Part shown: positions 9,146 through 17,444 of the stretch, in pieces
Layout of the letters: the number at the start of each line of letters is the position of its first letter
Numbering within the stretch: the stretch's first letter is position 1
NCBI RefSeq assembly: GCF_016865485.1
Contig: NZ_AP024452.1
Coordinates: forward strand, 5,974,501-6,038,500
Source: Luteitalea sp. TBR-22
Lineage (GTDB): Bacteria; Acidobacteriota; Vicinamibacteria; Vicinamibacterales; Vicinamibacteraceae
Direction of reading: 5' to 3'
Length of the DNA stretch: 64,000 bases
Notes under the pieces: generated by a model
What the model saw: only the letters and a program-made list of their open reading frames with translations
Databases searched by the model: none
What the model was told of the DNA's origin: nothing
Program-made: the position numbers and the translations under genes

Positions 9146-10585
9146 CTAGCGCAGGCGCAGGAAGCGCTTCATGCGCGCGACGAGCGAGGCAGGCGCCTCC
9201 ACCGCGGCGCCGCGGCGCGTGGCGTGATCGGCCGACAGCACCTGCAGTTCGGCGCGCCGACGGGAGACGGCCTCGGCGAGGGTCTCGAGCACGCCCGGGG
9301 TGCCTTCCGCCAGCGCGCGCAGGGTCGTGTCGTCGAGTTCGAACACCAGCGTGTCCGTGGTCGCCGTGACGGTGGCCGAGCGCGGTTCCCCGGTCAGCCA
9401 CGACATCTCGCCGAACACCTCGCCGACGCCGAGCCGCGCGACCTCCTGGTCATCGGGCGCGAGGCTGACCCGCACCACGCCCCGCGCCACCAGGAAGCTC
9501 GTGCGACCGGTCTCGCCCTGGCGGACGATCGTCTCGCCGCTTCCATAGAGCCGCGGACGCGCCGAGGCTGCCAGCGTGGCCCGCGCGTCGGCGCTGAGGC
9601 CGCCGAGCAGGACGCTTCCGCCAATCAGCGCCGGCAGGTCCGCCTGTTCCGGGAAGCTGACGACCGGCATCGCGCCGGGCGAGTACTCCACCTGGATCGG
9701 GTACGGGATGTCGAGGCCGTGGCGCTGGAAGGTGTACCAGATCGCGGTGCGCATCTGGTCCTGGGCCAGCGAGGCGCGCTCCATGTCCTGCACGAAGCAC
9801 CGGGCACGATAGGTGATCGCCGAGTTGGCGAAGTCCACCACGAGCACGTCGGGGGCCGGCGAGGACATGGCCAGCGGCACCGCCGCGAGTGCCTCGCCGA
9901 TCACGGCCTTCACCTGGTTGGGCGGCGCCGTGTAGGTGACGCCGACGTCGACGAACACGCGGGTCGGCGGCGCCGGCTCGGAGAAGTTGACGATGGCGCC
10001 GTCGGCGATGCTGCTGTTGGGCAGCGCCACGAGCGTGCTCTCGCGCGTGCGCAGCACCGTGGACCGCCAGGAGATCTGGGTGACCCGGCCCTCGTGATCG
10101 CCGACGCGGATCCAGTCGCCCACCTTGTACGGCTGGTCGGCCTGCAGCGCCAGGCCCGCAATGGCGTTGCCGAGCGTGTCCTGCAGCGCCAGGCCGAGCA
10201 CGACGGCGCCGGCCGCTGCCGTCAGCTGCAGGCGGTCGTTGAAGAAGAGGACGACGACCGTGACGAACAGCGCCACGGTGATGGCGTCCTGCAGGATGGC
10301 CGGCAGGCGCTCGGGCAGCCGATCCTCGCGGAACGGATTCACCGCCAGCAGGACGATCAGGTTGCTGGCCGCCAGCACCAGCAGCACGGGCTCGATCGTC
10401 GCCAGCGTGCGGCCGATGCCCGGCGGCGTGCCCGGCCACAGGGCGAGCAGGTGCGCCACGAGGTAGCCGGCGGCGAGCGCCACCGACAGCACCAGCTTGC
10501 GCTGCACGTAGGTGTTGCGGGTGCCGGCCCGCGCCGCGAGGGCGAGGACCAGCACCAGCACACCGACGATGAGTTGCACGGACAC
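9146..10585 (-). CDS. MscS-family mechanosensitive channel with C-terminal cyclic-nucleotide-binding domain
   Basis: A 479-aa inner-membrane channel. Four hydrophobic helices occupy roughly residues 3-20, 30-50, 65-85 and 105-125. The pore helix and beta domain follow (GLALQDTLGNAIAGLALQ, then KVGDWIRVGDHEGRVTQISW, residues about 130-175). Residues about 345-455 form a cNMP-binding fold with the phosphate-binding cassette GEMSWLTGEPRSATV. The architecture matches bacterial cyclic-nucleotide-gated MscS-like channels. The GTG start is followed immediately by the first helix. An adenylate/guanylate cyclase lies upstream on the same strand, so the ligand could be made by a neighbour (inference). 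Confidence 0.9.
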   Translation of the reverse strand: MSVQLIVGVLVLVLALAARAGTRNTYVQRKLVLSVALAAGYLVAHLLALWPGTPPGIGRTLATIEPVLLVLAASNLIVLLAVNPFREDRLPERLPAILQDAITVALFVTVVVLFFNDRLQLTAAAGAVVLGLALQDTLGNAIAGLALQADQPYKVGDWIRVGDHEGRVTQISWRSTVLRTRESTLVALPNSSIADGAIVNFSEPAPPTRVFVDVGVTYTAPPNQVKAVIGEALAAVPLAMSSPAPDVLVVDFANSAITYRARCFVQDMERASLAQDQMRTAIWYTFQRHGLDIPYPIQVEYSPGAMPVVSFPEQADLPALIGGSVLLGGLSADARATLAASARPRLYGSGETIVRQGETGRTSFLVARGVVRVSLAPDDQEVARLGVGEVFGEMSWLTGEPRSATVTATTDTLVFELDDTTLRALAEGTPGVLETLAEAVSRRRAELQVLSADHATRRGAAVEAPASLVARMKRFLRLR

Positions 10586-10590
10586 GATCA

Positions 10591-10664
10591 GGCGGCCTTC
10601 GTCATTGGGCCTTCGGCCTTCGGAAAGGGCTCAGGACTCAGGGCGCAGGGCTCAGAAAGCATGC
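10591..10664. repeat. GGCCTTC element followed by GGCTCAG array
   Basis: 10591-10623 is a 33-base element with heptamer phasing GGCCTTC, GTCATTG, GGCCTTC, GGCCTTC. Almost the same 33 bases recur at 17398-17430 (inverted) and 61551-61583. It runs into a degenerate GGCTCAG array (10627-10656) that ends with the conserved edge AGAAAGCATGCTG. The segment lies in front of the MscS gene start. Confidence 0.75.
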
Positions 10665-10719
10665 TGTCGTCGTGCGGCATGGTGTCCGAGCCCTCCGGCC
10701 AACGCCCCGGCGCTGTACG

Positions 10720-10772
10720 CGTCAAACGTCAACGTCAAACGTCAAACGTCAAACGTTAAACGTTAAACGTTA
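10720..10772. repeat. AACGTCA/AACGTTA heptamer array ending in a stop codon
   Basis: About seven copies of AAACGTC or AAACGTT in tandem. On the minus strand the M48 protease gene ends with TAA, and that TAA is the first three bases of the array unit (TAACGTT, TAACGTT, TGACGTT and so on). The repeat therefore starts exactly at the stop codon. One copy is shortened to six bases. Confidence 0.85.
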
Positions 10773-11891
10773 CGTCAGCTGCCCCGCCTTCTTGAACGCC
10801 TGGACGTCGGCCGGGGTCACCTTGACCGCCACGACCGCCGGGTTGCCGCCGCCCTTGGCGTCCTTCTCGGGGTCGAGTCCTCGGGCGCCTCCCGAGCCGA
10901 CGACCTGCGCCGACTTGGTCTCGCTGCCGCCCCCGCCGGTCAGCTTGGACAGGCCGAAGCCCTTCTTCTTGGGTGCCTCTTCCTTCGCCGGGGCGGGCTC
11001 GGCGCTCTTGCTGCCGCCCGAGCCACCCGCCAGGCCTTTGGTGCCGGCGGCCACCGTGGCGATCTGCGACTGCGGCACCGGCTTGTAGGAGATGCTCGAC
11101 TTGTAGCGCGCCTCCACCAGTTGCGTGCCGGCCAGCTTCTCCTTGGTGATCGTCGCGGTGAGCTTGTCCTGCCGCGCCTGCATCTCGGGGTGCGAGCTGA
11201 AGAGGCCACGCTTCTCGGTGGCGCTCTTGTTGCGCTCGGCCAGCGTGCCGAGGAAGCTGCCGAGCCCCTGCGGCGCGTAGCCGGCCTTGCTGATCAGCGC
11301 GATGCCCAGCGTGTCGGCGCTGCCCTCGTCGCCCCGGCTGTAGGCGTTGTCGAGGATGTTGTTGTACGCCGCGTTGGCGAGGAACTCGATCAGGGCGTTG
11401 CCGCCGGACACCTCCTCGGCGGCCGCGCTCTTGAGCGTGTTCTTCTTCAGGGTGTCGATCGTGTGCTCCTCGGTGACATGCACGATCTCGTGCGAGAGCA
11501 CGCCGGCCAGTTCCGCCTCGTTCTTCATCAGCGCGAGGGCGCCCCGGGTGATGTGGACGTAGCCGTGCGGCGCCGCGAACGCGTTGACCGCGTCGGTGTC
11601 GAGGACGATGAAGGTCCAGGGCAGGCCCGGCTTCGCGGTCTTCTCGGTGATGGTGCGCCCGACCAGCGTCACGTACTTGTGGACCGCCGGGTCCTGCACG
11701 ACCCCGTAGCGCTGCCGTACGAGCTCGCTCACCCGGGCGCCGAGCGCTGCCTTCTCCTCGTCGGTCCAGCGGAAGTCGTTGATCTGCTTGGCGCGCTTGG
11801 CGCCTTGCTCCAGCAGGCCGAACTGCGCCGCCGCCGGGCTGGCCAGCCCGAGGGTCACCAGGGCGCACAGGAAGAGGGAGGGAACCTTCAC
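10770..11891 (-). CDS. Exported M48-family metalloprotease
   Basis: A 373-aa zinc peptidase related to the M48B/BepA group. Signal peptide VKVPSLFLCALVTLGLASPA lies at residues 1-22. The core carries NAFAAPHGYVHITRGAL and the zinc motif HEIVH in LSHEIVHVTEEHT, with a downstream DEGSADTLGI glutamate that fits the third ligand. The C-terminal 100 residues are Gly/Ser/Lys-rich and probably disordered. Family members degrade misassembled outer-membrane proteins in the periplasm. The GTG start overlaps the cyclase stop as GTGA, so translation is probably coupled. The stop TAA begins a heptamer array. Confidence 0.85.
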   Translation of the reverse strand: MKVPSLFLCALVTLGLASPAAAQFGLLEQGAKRAKQINDFRWTDEEKAALGARVSELVRQRYGVVQDPAVHKYVTLVGRTITEKTAKPGLPWTFIVLDTDAVNAFAAPHGYVHITRGALALMKNEAELAGVLSHEIVHVTEEHTIDTLKKNTLKSAAAEEVSGGNALIEFLANAAYNNILDNAYSRGDEGSADTLGIALISKAGYAPQGLGSFLGTLAERNKSATEKRGLFSSHPEMQARQDKLTATITKEKLAGTQLVEARYKSSISYKPVPQSQIATVAAGTKGLAGGSGGSKSAEPAPAKEEAPKKKGFGLSKLTGGGGSETKSAQVVGSGGARGLDPEKDAKGGGNPAVVAVKVTPADVQAFKKAGQLT

Positions 11892-13933
11892 GATGGCATT
11901 CCTTTCGGGCCTTCGATGGTGGCCGTAGATGGCACGATGACCTCGAAGATATCGACAGGCACGCTCTTGCCCTTCACCACGACGGACCCGAGGGGGCGCA
12001 GCGCGCGGGGCGTGCGCAGTTGCCGGCGGGTGGCGTCGCTGATGATGATCTGCGTACCGTACTCCTTGTTCAACGACTCGAGCCGCGCCCCGAGGTTCAC
12101 CGCATCGCCGATGACGGTGTAGCTCCGGACCTGCCGCGAGCCGATCGTCCCGGCGATCATCTCGCCGGTGTTGATGCCGATGCCGATGCCGAGCGCGGGA
12201 CGCCCCTCGGCCCGCCACCCGGCGTTGAGCACCTCGAGCTCCTGCACCATGGCGATGGCCGTCGCCACGGCATGCTCGGCGTGATCCGGGTCGTCGAGCG
12301 GCGCGCCGAACAGACCCATGACCATGTCGCCGACGAACTTGTCGAGCGTCCCGCGGTGGGCGAACAGCACGTCCACCATCCGCGAGAAGTACTCGTTCAA
12401 CTGCCTGACCAGCGCCTCGGGATCGCCGCTCTCCGACAGCGTGGTGAAGCCGCGCATGTCCGAGAAGAGCACCGACATCTGCCGGCGACGGCCCCCGAGC
12501 TCGGCAAGCGCCGGGTTGGCCAGCACCTGTTCGTACACGTCCTTGGACAGGTAGCGCGAGAACAGCCCGCGCACCTGCCGCTTCTCGCGGCCCTCGACCA
12601 CGTACTGGTAGGCGAACCCGCCGCCCGCGGCCAGCACCCACCCGAGCGTGGCCGGCACGAGGGGCACCCAGAGGCCCCGCCCGAAGGCGAAGATGCCCGC
12701 CAGGTGCACCGCCGCCAGCAGGCCCGCCGCCGCAGCCAGCCCCACCGTCGCCCGCGCGGGCATCACGGAGAAGCGCGCACACACGGAAACGAGCAGCGCC
12801 AGGAGAACGCACAGCCACCGGTCGAGTCGGCGGACGACCTGCCCCGACAGCACCATGTCGGCCACGTTGGCGTGGATGTGAGGACCCGCCATGCCACCCG
12901 TGTTGCCGAACGGCACCGGGAACACGTCCTTCAGCCCGACCGCGGTCGCCCCGACGAACACCAGGGCGTCCTTGAAGTCGGACGGCGACACGAGCGGCTT
13001 CTGCCCCTCGAGCAGTTGTTGCTCCGAGTAGAAGAGGTCGTAGAACGAATACGTGCGGAAGGTCGGCGTGCGGCCGTCCGGCAGGACGGCCGGTCCGCGG
13101 TACCGGATGAACGAGCGTCGGCCGGTGGCGACCGGTCCCTGCTGCTGCTCGAAGCGCGGGATCTCGACGACCGGCGCCGGCACGCGTGCCGACCCGATCC
13201 GAAGCATGTCGCCCTCCAGCCGGACCTGCGCACTGGGGACGCCGAGCGCCATCTGGGCGGCCGCGATCCCGAGCGACGGCAGGAACACCCCATCCCGCCG
13301 CACGAAGGGGATGATCTGCCGCACCGGGCCGTCCTCCTCGACGAGCATCACGTTGTGCCCGAGCGCGCGCGCCGCCTCGCCGAGTCCCGGGAACGGTCCG
13401 GAGAGCGCCGGCCGGAGGTCCACGCTCTCGTCCAGCGGGTAGGCGCCCTGCGGCGCCGCCTTCAGCACCCGGTTCACGTCGTCGGCGCCCGTGGCTCCCT
13501 CGAAGACTCCCTCGGCCAGGTGCACGACGTTGCCGGCCGCCTTCGTGGAGTCCACGAGCGCCTGGTCCGACTCGGCGCCCGTCCACGTGGTGCCACCGAC
13601 GTCGAAGCCCGATCGCCGGTCGCGATCGGTGAGGCTGATGTCGTAGGCGACGGCTTTGGCCGGTCCGCGCGCCAGGAAATCGATGACGACGGCGTGGACC
13701 AGGCGGGGCCACGGCCAGCGCCCCACGACGGGCTCGAGGCGCCTCAGGCTGATCTCGTCGATCTCGACGATGGCGATCGCACGGTTGGCCTGCGCGGGCC
13801 GCGCGGTGCTGCGAAGGGCGAGGTCGTAGAGCTTGGATTCGGCGACCCGGAAGAACGGCAGGGCGCCGAGCAGCAGCGCCGCCAGGCCACAGGCCAGGCC
13901 CATCGCGGCCGCTTGGAGGAAGCGGGTACGCAT
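11888..13933 (-). CDS. CHASE2-domain class III adenylate/guanylate cyclase
   Basis: A 681-aa membrane sensor cyclase. An N-terminal helix (residues about 8-27) is followed by a periplasmic CHASE2 domain (about 35-335; VEIDEISLRRLEP, YDISLTDRD, FVGATAVGLKDVFPVPFG). Three helices follow at about 345-430, then the catalytic domain (about 475-650). The metal-binding aspartates lie in LFSDMRGFT and KFVGDMVMGLFG, and the C-terminal part has GIGIGINTGEMIAG and YTVIGDAVNLGARLE. It would make cAMP (or cGMP) in response to an extracytoplasmic signal. It overlaps the M48 gene by four bases. The MscS-cNMP channel further downstream is a plausible target. Confidence 0.92.
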   Translation of the reverse strand: MRTRFLQAAAMGLACGLAALLLGALPFFRVAESKLYDLALRSTARPAQANRAIAIVEIDEISLRRLEPVVGRWPWPRLVHAVVIDFLARGPAKAVAYDISLTDRDRRSGFDVGGTTWTGAESDQALVDSTKAAGNVVHLAEGVFEGATGADDVNRVLKAAPQGAYPLDESVDLRPALSGPFPGLGEAARALGHNVMLVEEDGPVRQIIPFVRRDGVFLPSLGIAAAQMALGVPSAQVRLEGDMLRIGSARVPAPVVEIPRFEQQQGPVATGRRSFIRYRGPAVLPDGRTPTFRTYSFYDLFYSEQQLLEGQKPLVSPSDFKDALVFVGATAVGLKDVFPVPFGNTGGMAGPHIHANVADMVLSGQVVRRLDRWLCVLLALLVSVCARFSVMPARATVGLAAAAGLLAAVHLAGIFAFGRGLWVPLVPATLGWVLAAGGGFAYQYVVEGREKRQVRGLFSRYLSKDVYEQVLANPALAELGGRRRQMSVLFSDMRGFTTLSESGDPEALVRQLNEYFSRMVDVLFAHRGTLDKFVGDMVMGLFGAPLDDPDHAEHAVATAIAMVQELEVLNAGWRAEGRPALGIGIGINTGEMIAGTIGSRQVRSYTVIGDAVNLGARLESLNKEYGTQIIISDATRRQLRTPRALRPLGSVVVKGKSVPVDIFEVIVPSTATIEGPKGMPS

Positions 13934-13942
13934 CTAGACGAC

Positions 13943-13966
13943 AAAGCCCCGCGGGGCGGGGCTGGT
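13943..13966 (-). terminator. Intrinsic terminator downstream of tRNA-Glu
   Basis: On the minus strand, AGCCCCGC and GCGGGGCT form an 8-bp GC stem with a short C loop, followed by TTTGT. It begins about 20 bases past the tRNA 3' end and before the cyclase start, so it should end the tRNA transcript. Confidence 0.7.
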
Positions 13967-13987
13967 CGGCTGGCTGAGCGCCATGGT

Positions 13988-14062
13988 TGGTAGCGGTACG
14001 GGGATTCGAACCCCGGTCCCGTGGCTGAGAACCACGTGTCCTAACCCCTAGACGATACCGCC
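13988..14062 (-). tRNA. tRNA-Glu (anticodon CTC)
   Basis: The cloverleaf folds on the minus strand. The acceptor GGCGGTA pairs with TACCGCT (one G-U), and the D arm contains TCGTCTAGGGGTTAGGA. The anticodon stem CGTGG/CCACG encloses loop TTCTCAG, giving CTC for GAG codons. The T arm CGGGGTTCGAATCCCCG is perfect. Discriminator A and an encoded CCA follow the acceptor. It serves protein synthesis and, through the C5 pathway, tetrapyrrole synthesis. Confidence 0.97.
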
Positions 14063-14146
14063 GTCCAGGCACACAGACCTTCGAGGATACGCACGAGGCG
14101 CGGTGCTGTCAACCGTGCGCCGGGTCGGCTTGTTATGATCGCGGGG

Positions 14147-15538
14147 ATGCGCAAGCTCCTCGCCGTGCTGCTGGTGGCCCTGGTCGGCCTCGGACTCGTG
14201 TGGTTCCTCGCGGGTCGCGCCGCGGGTCCCACCATCACCCTCGCTTCCCCCTCCAGCGTCATCGGGCAGAAGACGCCCCTCAAGTTCGACGTGTACGCCC
14301 CGGGGGGCGCGCTCACCGACATGTCGGTGCGGCTCGAGCAGGGTGGCCAGGCGACCGCGCTCGGGACGCTGGCCGCGCCGCAGGCCCTGAAGGTGGCGCC
14401 CGGCGCCGACCGCGTGAGCGTGGCCGGCGAGATCGGCAGGAGCGTGGCGCCCGGCCTGAAGACCGGCACCGCGACGCTGGTCATCGAAGCGACCCGGCCC
14501 GTGCTGTTCGGTCTGCGGCGCGTGAGCAGCGTGGTTCGCAAGGACCTGCAGGTGCGCCTCACGCCGCCGACACTGGCCGTGCTGTCGCAGTTCCACTTCA
14601 TCAACCAGGGCGGCGCCGAGGTGGTGGTCTACCAGGTGAACCCGGCCGACGTGCCGTCGGGCGTGCGGGTCGGCGATCGCGAGTTCGTGGGATTGCCGGC
14701 CGCCGGTGCGGGGATCCCGAATGCGGCGCCCGGGCTGCGCGTCGTGTTCTTCCCGTTCCTCTTCAACGAGTCGCCGGCCGCGCCCGTGTCGCTCTGGGCG
14801 CGGGACGAGGCGGGCAACCAGGCGCGGGCCAGCGTCGACGCGAAGGTCACGCCGAAGCAGTTCCGCAAGAGCACCATCCCCCTCGACGACGCGTTCCTCC
14901 AGAAAGTGGTGCCGGCGATCCTGCAGAACACGCCGGACCTGCAGGTGGCCGATGCCAACGACCTGCTCGGCAGCTACCTGACCATCAACCGCGAGCTGCG
15001 CAAGCGCAACAACGACACGATCCGGCAGATCAGCCTCACGAGGAGCGCGAAGGAAATCCTCTGGCGTGGCCCGTTCCGCCAGATGATGAACTCGGCGGTC
15101 GAGGCCGGCTTTGCCGACGAGCGCACCTACACCTATCAGGGCAAGGACGTGGACAAGCAGGTGCACCTCGGCTTCGACCTCGCCTCACTGCAGAACGCGC
15201 CCATCCACGCGGCCAACCGTGGCGTGGTCGTCTTCGCCGGCTTCCTGGGGATCTACGGCAACTGCGTGATCGTCGATCACGGCATGGGCCTGCAGTCGCT
15301 GTACGGTCACCTCAGCTCGATCGGCGTGCAGGAAGGACAGACCGTGGAGATGAACGCCGAACTCGGGCGCAGCGGCCAGACCGGCCTCGCCGGGGGCGAC
15401 CACCTGCACTTCACGATGGTCCTGCAGGGCGAGTTCGTGAACCCGGTCGACTGGTGGAGTTCGCAGTGGATCGAGGATCGCGTGATGCGCAAGCTGCGCG
15501 CCGCCGGCGCGCCGGCGGTGGCAGTGCCCACCCCGTAG
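14147..15538 (+). CDS. M23-family (LytM) metallopeptidase
   Basis: A 463-aa exported peptidase. Residues 1-25 are a signal segment (MRKLLAVLLVALVGLGLVWF). A beta-rich region with Ig-like character covers about 30-300. The LytM domain is at about 325-440, with zinc ligands HLGFDLAS and HLHF in GGDHLHFTM, plus IYGNCVIVDHGMGLQSLYGHL. It should cleave peptidoglycan cross-links or act as an activator in the periplasm. The ATG at 14147 is preferred because it opens a typical signal peptide; an in-frame ATG at 14135 is possible and neither has a strong ribosome-binding site. The stop codon lies inside a GTAG repeat head. Confidence 0.88.
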   Translation: MRKLLAVLLVALVGLGLVWFLAGRAAGPTITLASPSSVIGQKTPLKFDVYAPGGALTDMSVRLEQGGQATALGTLAAPQALKVAPGADRVSVAGEIGRSVAPGLKTGTATLVIEATRPVLFGLRRVSSVVRKDLQVRLTPPTLAVLSQFHFINQGGAEVVVYQVNPADVPSGVRVGDREFVGLPAAGAGIPNAAPGLRVVFFPFLFNESPAAPVSLWARDEAGNQARASVDAKVTPKQFRKSTIPLDDAFLQKVVPAILQNTPDLQVADANDLLGSYLTINRELRKRNNDTIRQISLTRSAKEILWRGPFRQMMNSAVEAGFADERTYTYQGKDVDKQVHLGFDLASLQNAPIHAANRGVVVFAGFLGIYGNCVIVDHGMGLQSLYGHLSSIGVQEGQTVEMNAELGRSGQTGLAGGDHLHFTMVLQGEFVNPVDWWSSQWIEDRVMRKLRAAGAPAVAVPTP

Positions 15539-15707
15539 CCGTCGACCTTCAGGTCGACGGTCGGCCTGGGTAGGCGACGCCCTTGGGTAGGGCCGGCTCT
15601 CCAAGCCGGCCGTCGCCAACACCGCAACGAAGCAGACGGCCCGTTCGACGTTCGGCTGCACTCAGGTCGCCCCGAGCAGAGTCGGGAGGCGAGAACGGGC
15701 CCTACCC
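15535..15707. repeat. Mosaic of GTAG-headed palindromic (REP-like) units
   Basis: Unit 1 (15535-15560) has GTAG overlapping the M23 stop codon, then the palindrome GTCGACCTTCAGGTCGAC. A partial unit starts at GTAG 15570. Unit 3 (15587-15614) is GTAG plus GGCCGGCT, loop CTCCA, AGCCGGCC. A 9-base inverted repeat GGCCCGTTC/GAACGGGCC spans the 3' half and ends in CTAC near 15703. The segment fills the gap before ctaB. Confidence 0.75.
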
Positions 15708-15757
15708 GCCCCGGGCGTCTATACTTGACGTTTGGGGCACACGCCCCTCGATTGGCC

Positions 15758-16648
15758 ATGCGCCCTCACGCCGCCACGTTTCCCCTGACCTCGACCCGGA
15801 TGTCGGACTACCTGCAGCTCACCAAGCCGCGCCTGAACCTGCTCGTGGTGTTCACGACCGGGGTGGGGTACTGGCTGGGTGTGGCCGGGCACGTCGACCC
15901 GGTCGTGCTGTTCCACGCCGTGGTGGGCACGGCGCTGGTGGCGGGCGGGTCGGCGGTGTTCAACCAGTTGTACGAAGCCGACGTCGACGGCCTGATGGCG
16001 CGGACGCGCCTGCGGCCGCTCCCCGATGGGCGGCTGACGCCATGGCGCGCCTACGTGTTCGGCATGATCCTCAGCGCACTGGGGCTCGCGCAGCTCACCT
16101 TCGGCGTCAATCACCTCAGCGCCGTGGTCGCCTTCGCGACGCTGGTCAGCTACGTGGTCTGGTACACGCCGATGAAGCGCCGCTCGTCGCTGGCGACGGT
16201 GGTCGGCGCCATTCCAGGCGCACTGCCGCCGGTGATCGGCTGGGCCGCGGCCACCAACTCGCTGACTCGCGAGGCCTGGCTGATGTTCGCCATCGTGTTC
16301 CTGTGGCAGATGCCGCACTTCCTGTCGCTGGCGTGGCTGTTCCGCGAGGAGTACGAGCGAGCCGGCTTCCCGGTGCTGCCGGTGGTGGAGCCGACGGGCA
16401 AGAGCACCGCCCGACAGACCGTCATGTACACCGCCGCGCTGATTCCGGTCAGCCTGGCGCCGGCGCTGACCGGCCTGGCCGGACCGCTGTACTTCGTCGT
16501 CGCGCTGGTGCTGGGCCTCGCGTTCCTCGTGCTGGCGATCCGCTTCGCGCGCGACCTGCACCGGCAGACCGCACGCCAGCTGTTCCTGGGCTCGTTGATC
16601 TACCTGCCGTTGATCTGGCTGTTCATGATTGCCACGCGGGTACCGTAG
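15758..16648 (+). CDS. ctaB: Protoheme IX farnesyltransferase (heme O synthase)
   Basis: An integral-membrane UbiA-family prenyltransferase that adds a farnesyl group to heme B for cytochrome oxidases. About nine helices are visible. The first Asp-rich motif NQLYEADVDGLMARTRLRPL matches the family NxxxDxxxD...RTxxRP pattern, and VVWYTPMKRRS is the second conserved loop. From the ATG at 15758 it is 296 aa; an internal ATG at 15800 (MSDYLQLTKPRLN) would give 282 aa and also fits the family. A DUF420 oxidase-assembly gene follows, consistent with terminal-oxidase biogenesis. The oxidase subunits themselves are not in the window. Confidence 0.93.
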   Translation: MRPHAATFPLTSTRMSDYLQLTKPRLNLLVVFTTGVGYWLGVAGHVDPVVLFHAVVGTALVAGGSAVFNQLYEADVDGLMARTRLRPLPDGRLTPWRAYVFGMILSALGLAQLTFGVNHLSAVVAFATLVSYVVWYTPMKRRSSLATVVGAIPGALPPVIGWAAATNSLTREAWLMFAIVFLWQMPHFLSLAWLFREEYERAGFPVLPVVEPTGKSTARQTVMYTAALIPVSLAPALTGLAGPLYFVVALVLGLAFLVLAIRFARDLHRQTARQLFLGSLIYLPLIWLFMIATRVP

Positions 16649-16858
16649 GAACGGGAGTCGGGAGTCGGGAGTCGGGAGTCGCAAACGCGCAACCGACCCA
16701 GGCTTGCTGATGCACGCAAGCGCCGCCAAGAACGCGGAGCGGGGACTCGGCGTCATACTCTCGAGGCACATGCTGCGGGAACCGCCGGGCTGATCCGGCG
16801 GCGCCCAACTTTCGGCGACTCCCCCCTCCCGACTCCCGATTCCCGACCCCGCGCCGAC
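16649..16858. repeat. Gap flanked by inverted GGGAGTC arrays
   Basis: Four GGGAGTC copies at 16653-16681 follow the ctaB stop. At 16815-16850 the same repeat reappears inverted (GACTCCC, GATTCCC) just before the DUF420 start. The 130-base interior contains a GC hairpin CCGCCGG/CCGGCGG at 16782-16801 and no ORF of note. The outward-facing symmetry gives the gap a mini-element appearance. Confidence 0.7.
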
Positions 16859-17272
16859 GTGACCGTCTCCGACCTCCCCGCGCTCAACGCCAGCCTCAAC
16901 CTGCTGGCCACGCTGTTCCTGGCGGCCGGGTACGTGTTCGTGCGCCAGCGGCGCATCGGGCCGCACCGGCTGTGCATGCTCGGCGCGCTGGCCTCGTCGG
17001 CCGCGTTCCTCACCAGCTACGTGATCTACCACTACCACGCCGGCTCCAGGCCCTTCGGCGGGACGGGCCTGCTGCGCGTGGTGTACTTCGTCATCCTGAT
17101 CTCGCACGTGATCCTCGCCACGGCCATCGTGCCGATGGTGCTGATGACGGTGTCGCGAGCGCTGTCGGGCCGCTTCGACCCGCATCGCCGTATCGCCCGC
17201 GTCACGTGGCCGCTCTGGATGTACGTGTCGGTGACCGGTGTGATCGTGTACCTGATGCTGTATCGGATGTAG
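16859..17272 (+). CDS. DUF420 membrane protein (CtaM-like oxidase assembly factor)
   Basis: A 137-aa membrane protein with four helices (residues about 8-25, 38-58, 72-98 and 118-136). The conserved histidines of DUF420 are visible in GPHRLCMLG, YVIYHYHAG and LISHVILA, and RRIARVTWPLWMYVSVTGV is the C-terminal signature. Bacillus CtaM/YozB of this family is needed for activity of heme-A oxidases. Its position after ctaB supports that role. The GTG start directly follows an inverted heptamer array, and the stop codon is followed by a GGGATCG array. Confidence 0.85.
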   Translation: MTVSDLPALNASLNLLATLFLAAGYVFVRQRRIGPHRLCMLGALASSAAFLTSYVIYHYHAGSRPFGGTGLLRVVYFVILISHVILATAIVPMVLMTVSRALSGRFDPHRRIARVTWPLWMYVSVTGVIVYLMLYRM

Positions 17273-17312
17273 TCGGGGATCGGGGATCGGGGATCGCGGA
17301 TCGGGCACCGGA
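17273..17312. repeat. GGGATCG heptamer array
   Basis: After the stop codon (TAGTCGG) come GGATCGG, GGATCGG, GGATCGC, GGATCGG and a GGGCACC unit. The first heptamer contains the TAG stop and matches the repeat at its last four positions. Confidence 0.75.
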
Positions 17313-17397
17313 AGCTGTTGTGCACGGTTGGGCTGACTTGCACCACGTCTCATCCGCCCACCATCGCGAGACCTGTTGCGCGGATTTCACCGTTCTT

Positions 17398-17430
17398 CCG
17401 AAGGCCGACGGCCGAATGACGAAGGCCGCC
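17398..17430. repeat. Inverted copy of the 33-base GGCCTTC element
   Basis: The reverse complement differs by one or two bases from the elements at 10591-10623 and 61551-61583, including the interrupting GTCATTC heptamer. It lies just upstream of the SDR gene start. Confidence 0.75.
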
Positions 17431-17444
17431 TGCGAGGACCCTTC

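Noticed and set aside
10770-14072. A 1100-codon open frame on the minus strand
   Set aside because: Only its last third (the M48 protease) is real. The rest is the out-of-frame shadow of the cyclase and tRNA region, with Arg/Ala/Gly-rich nonsense typical of high-GC DNA.
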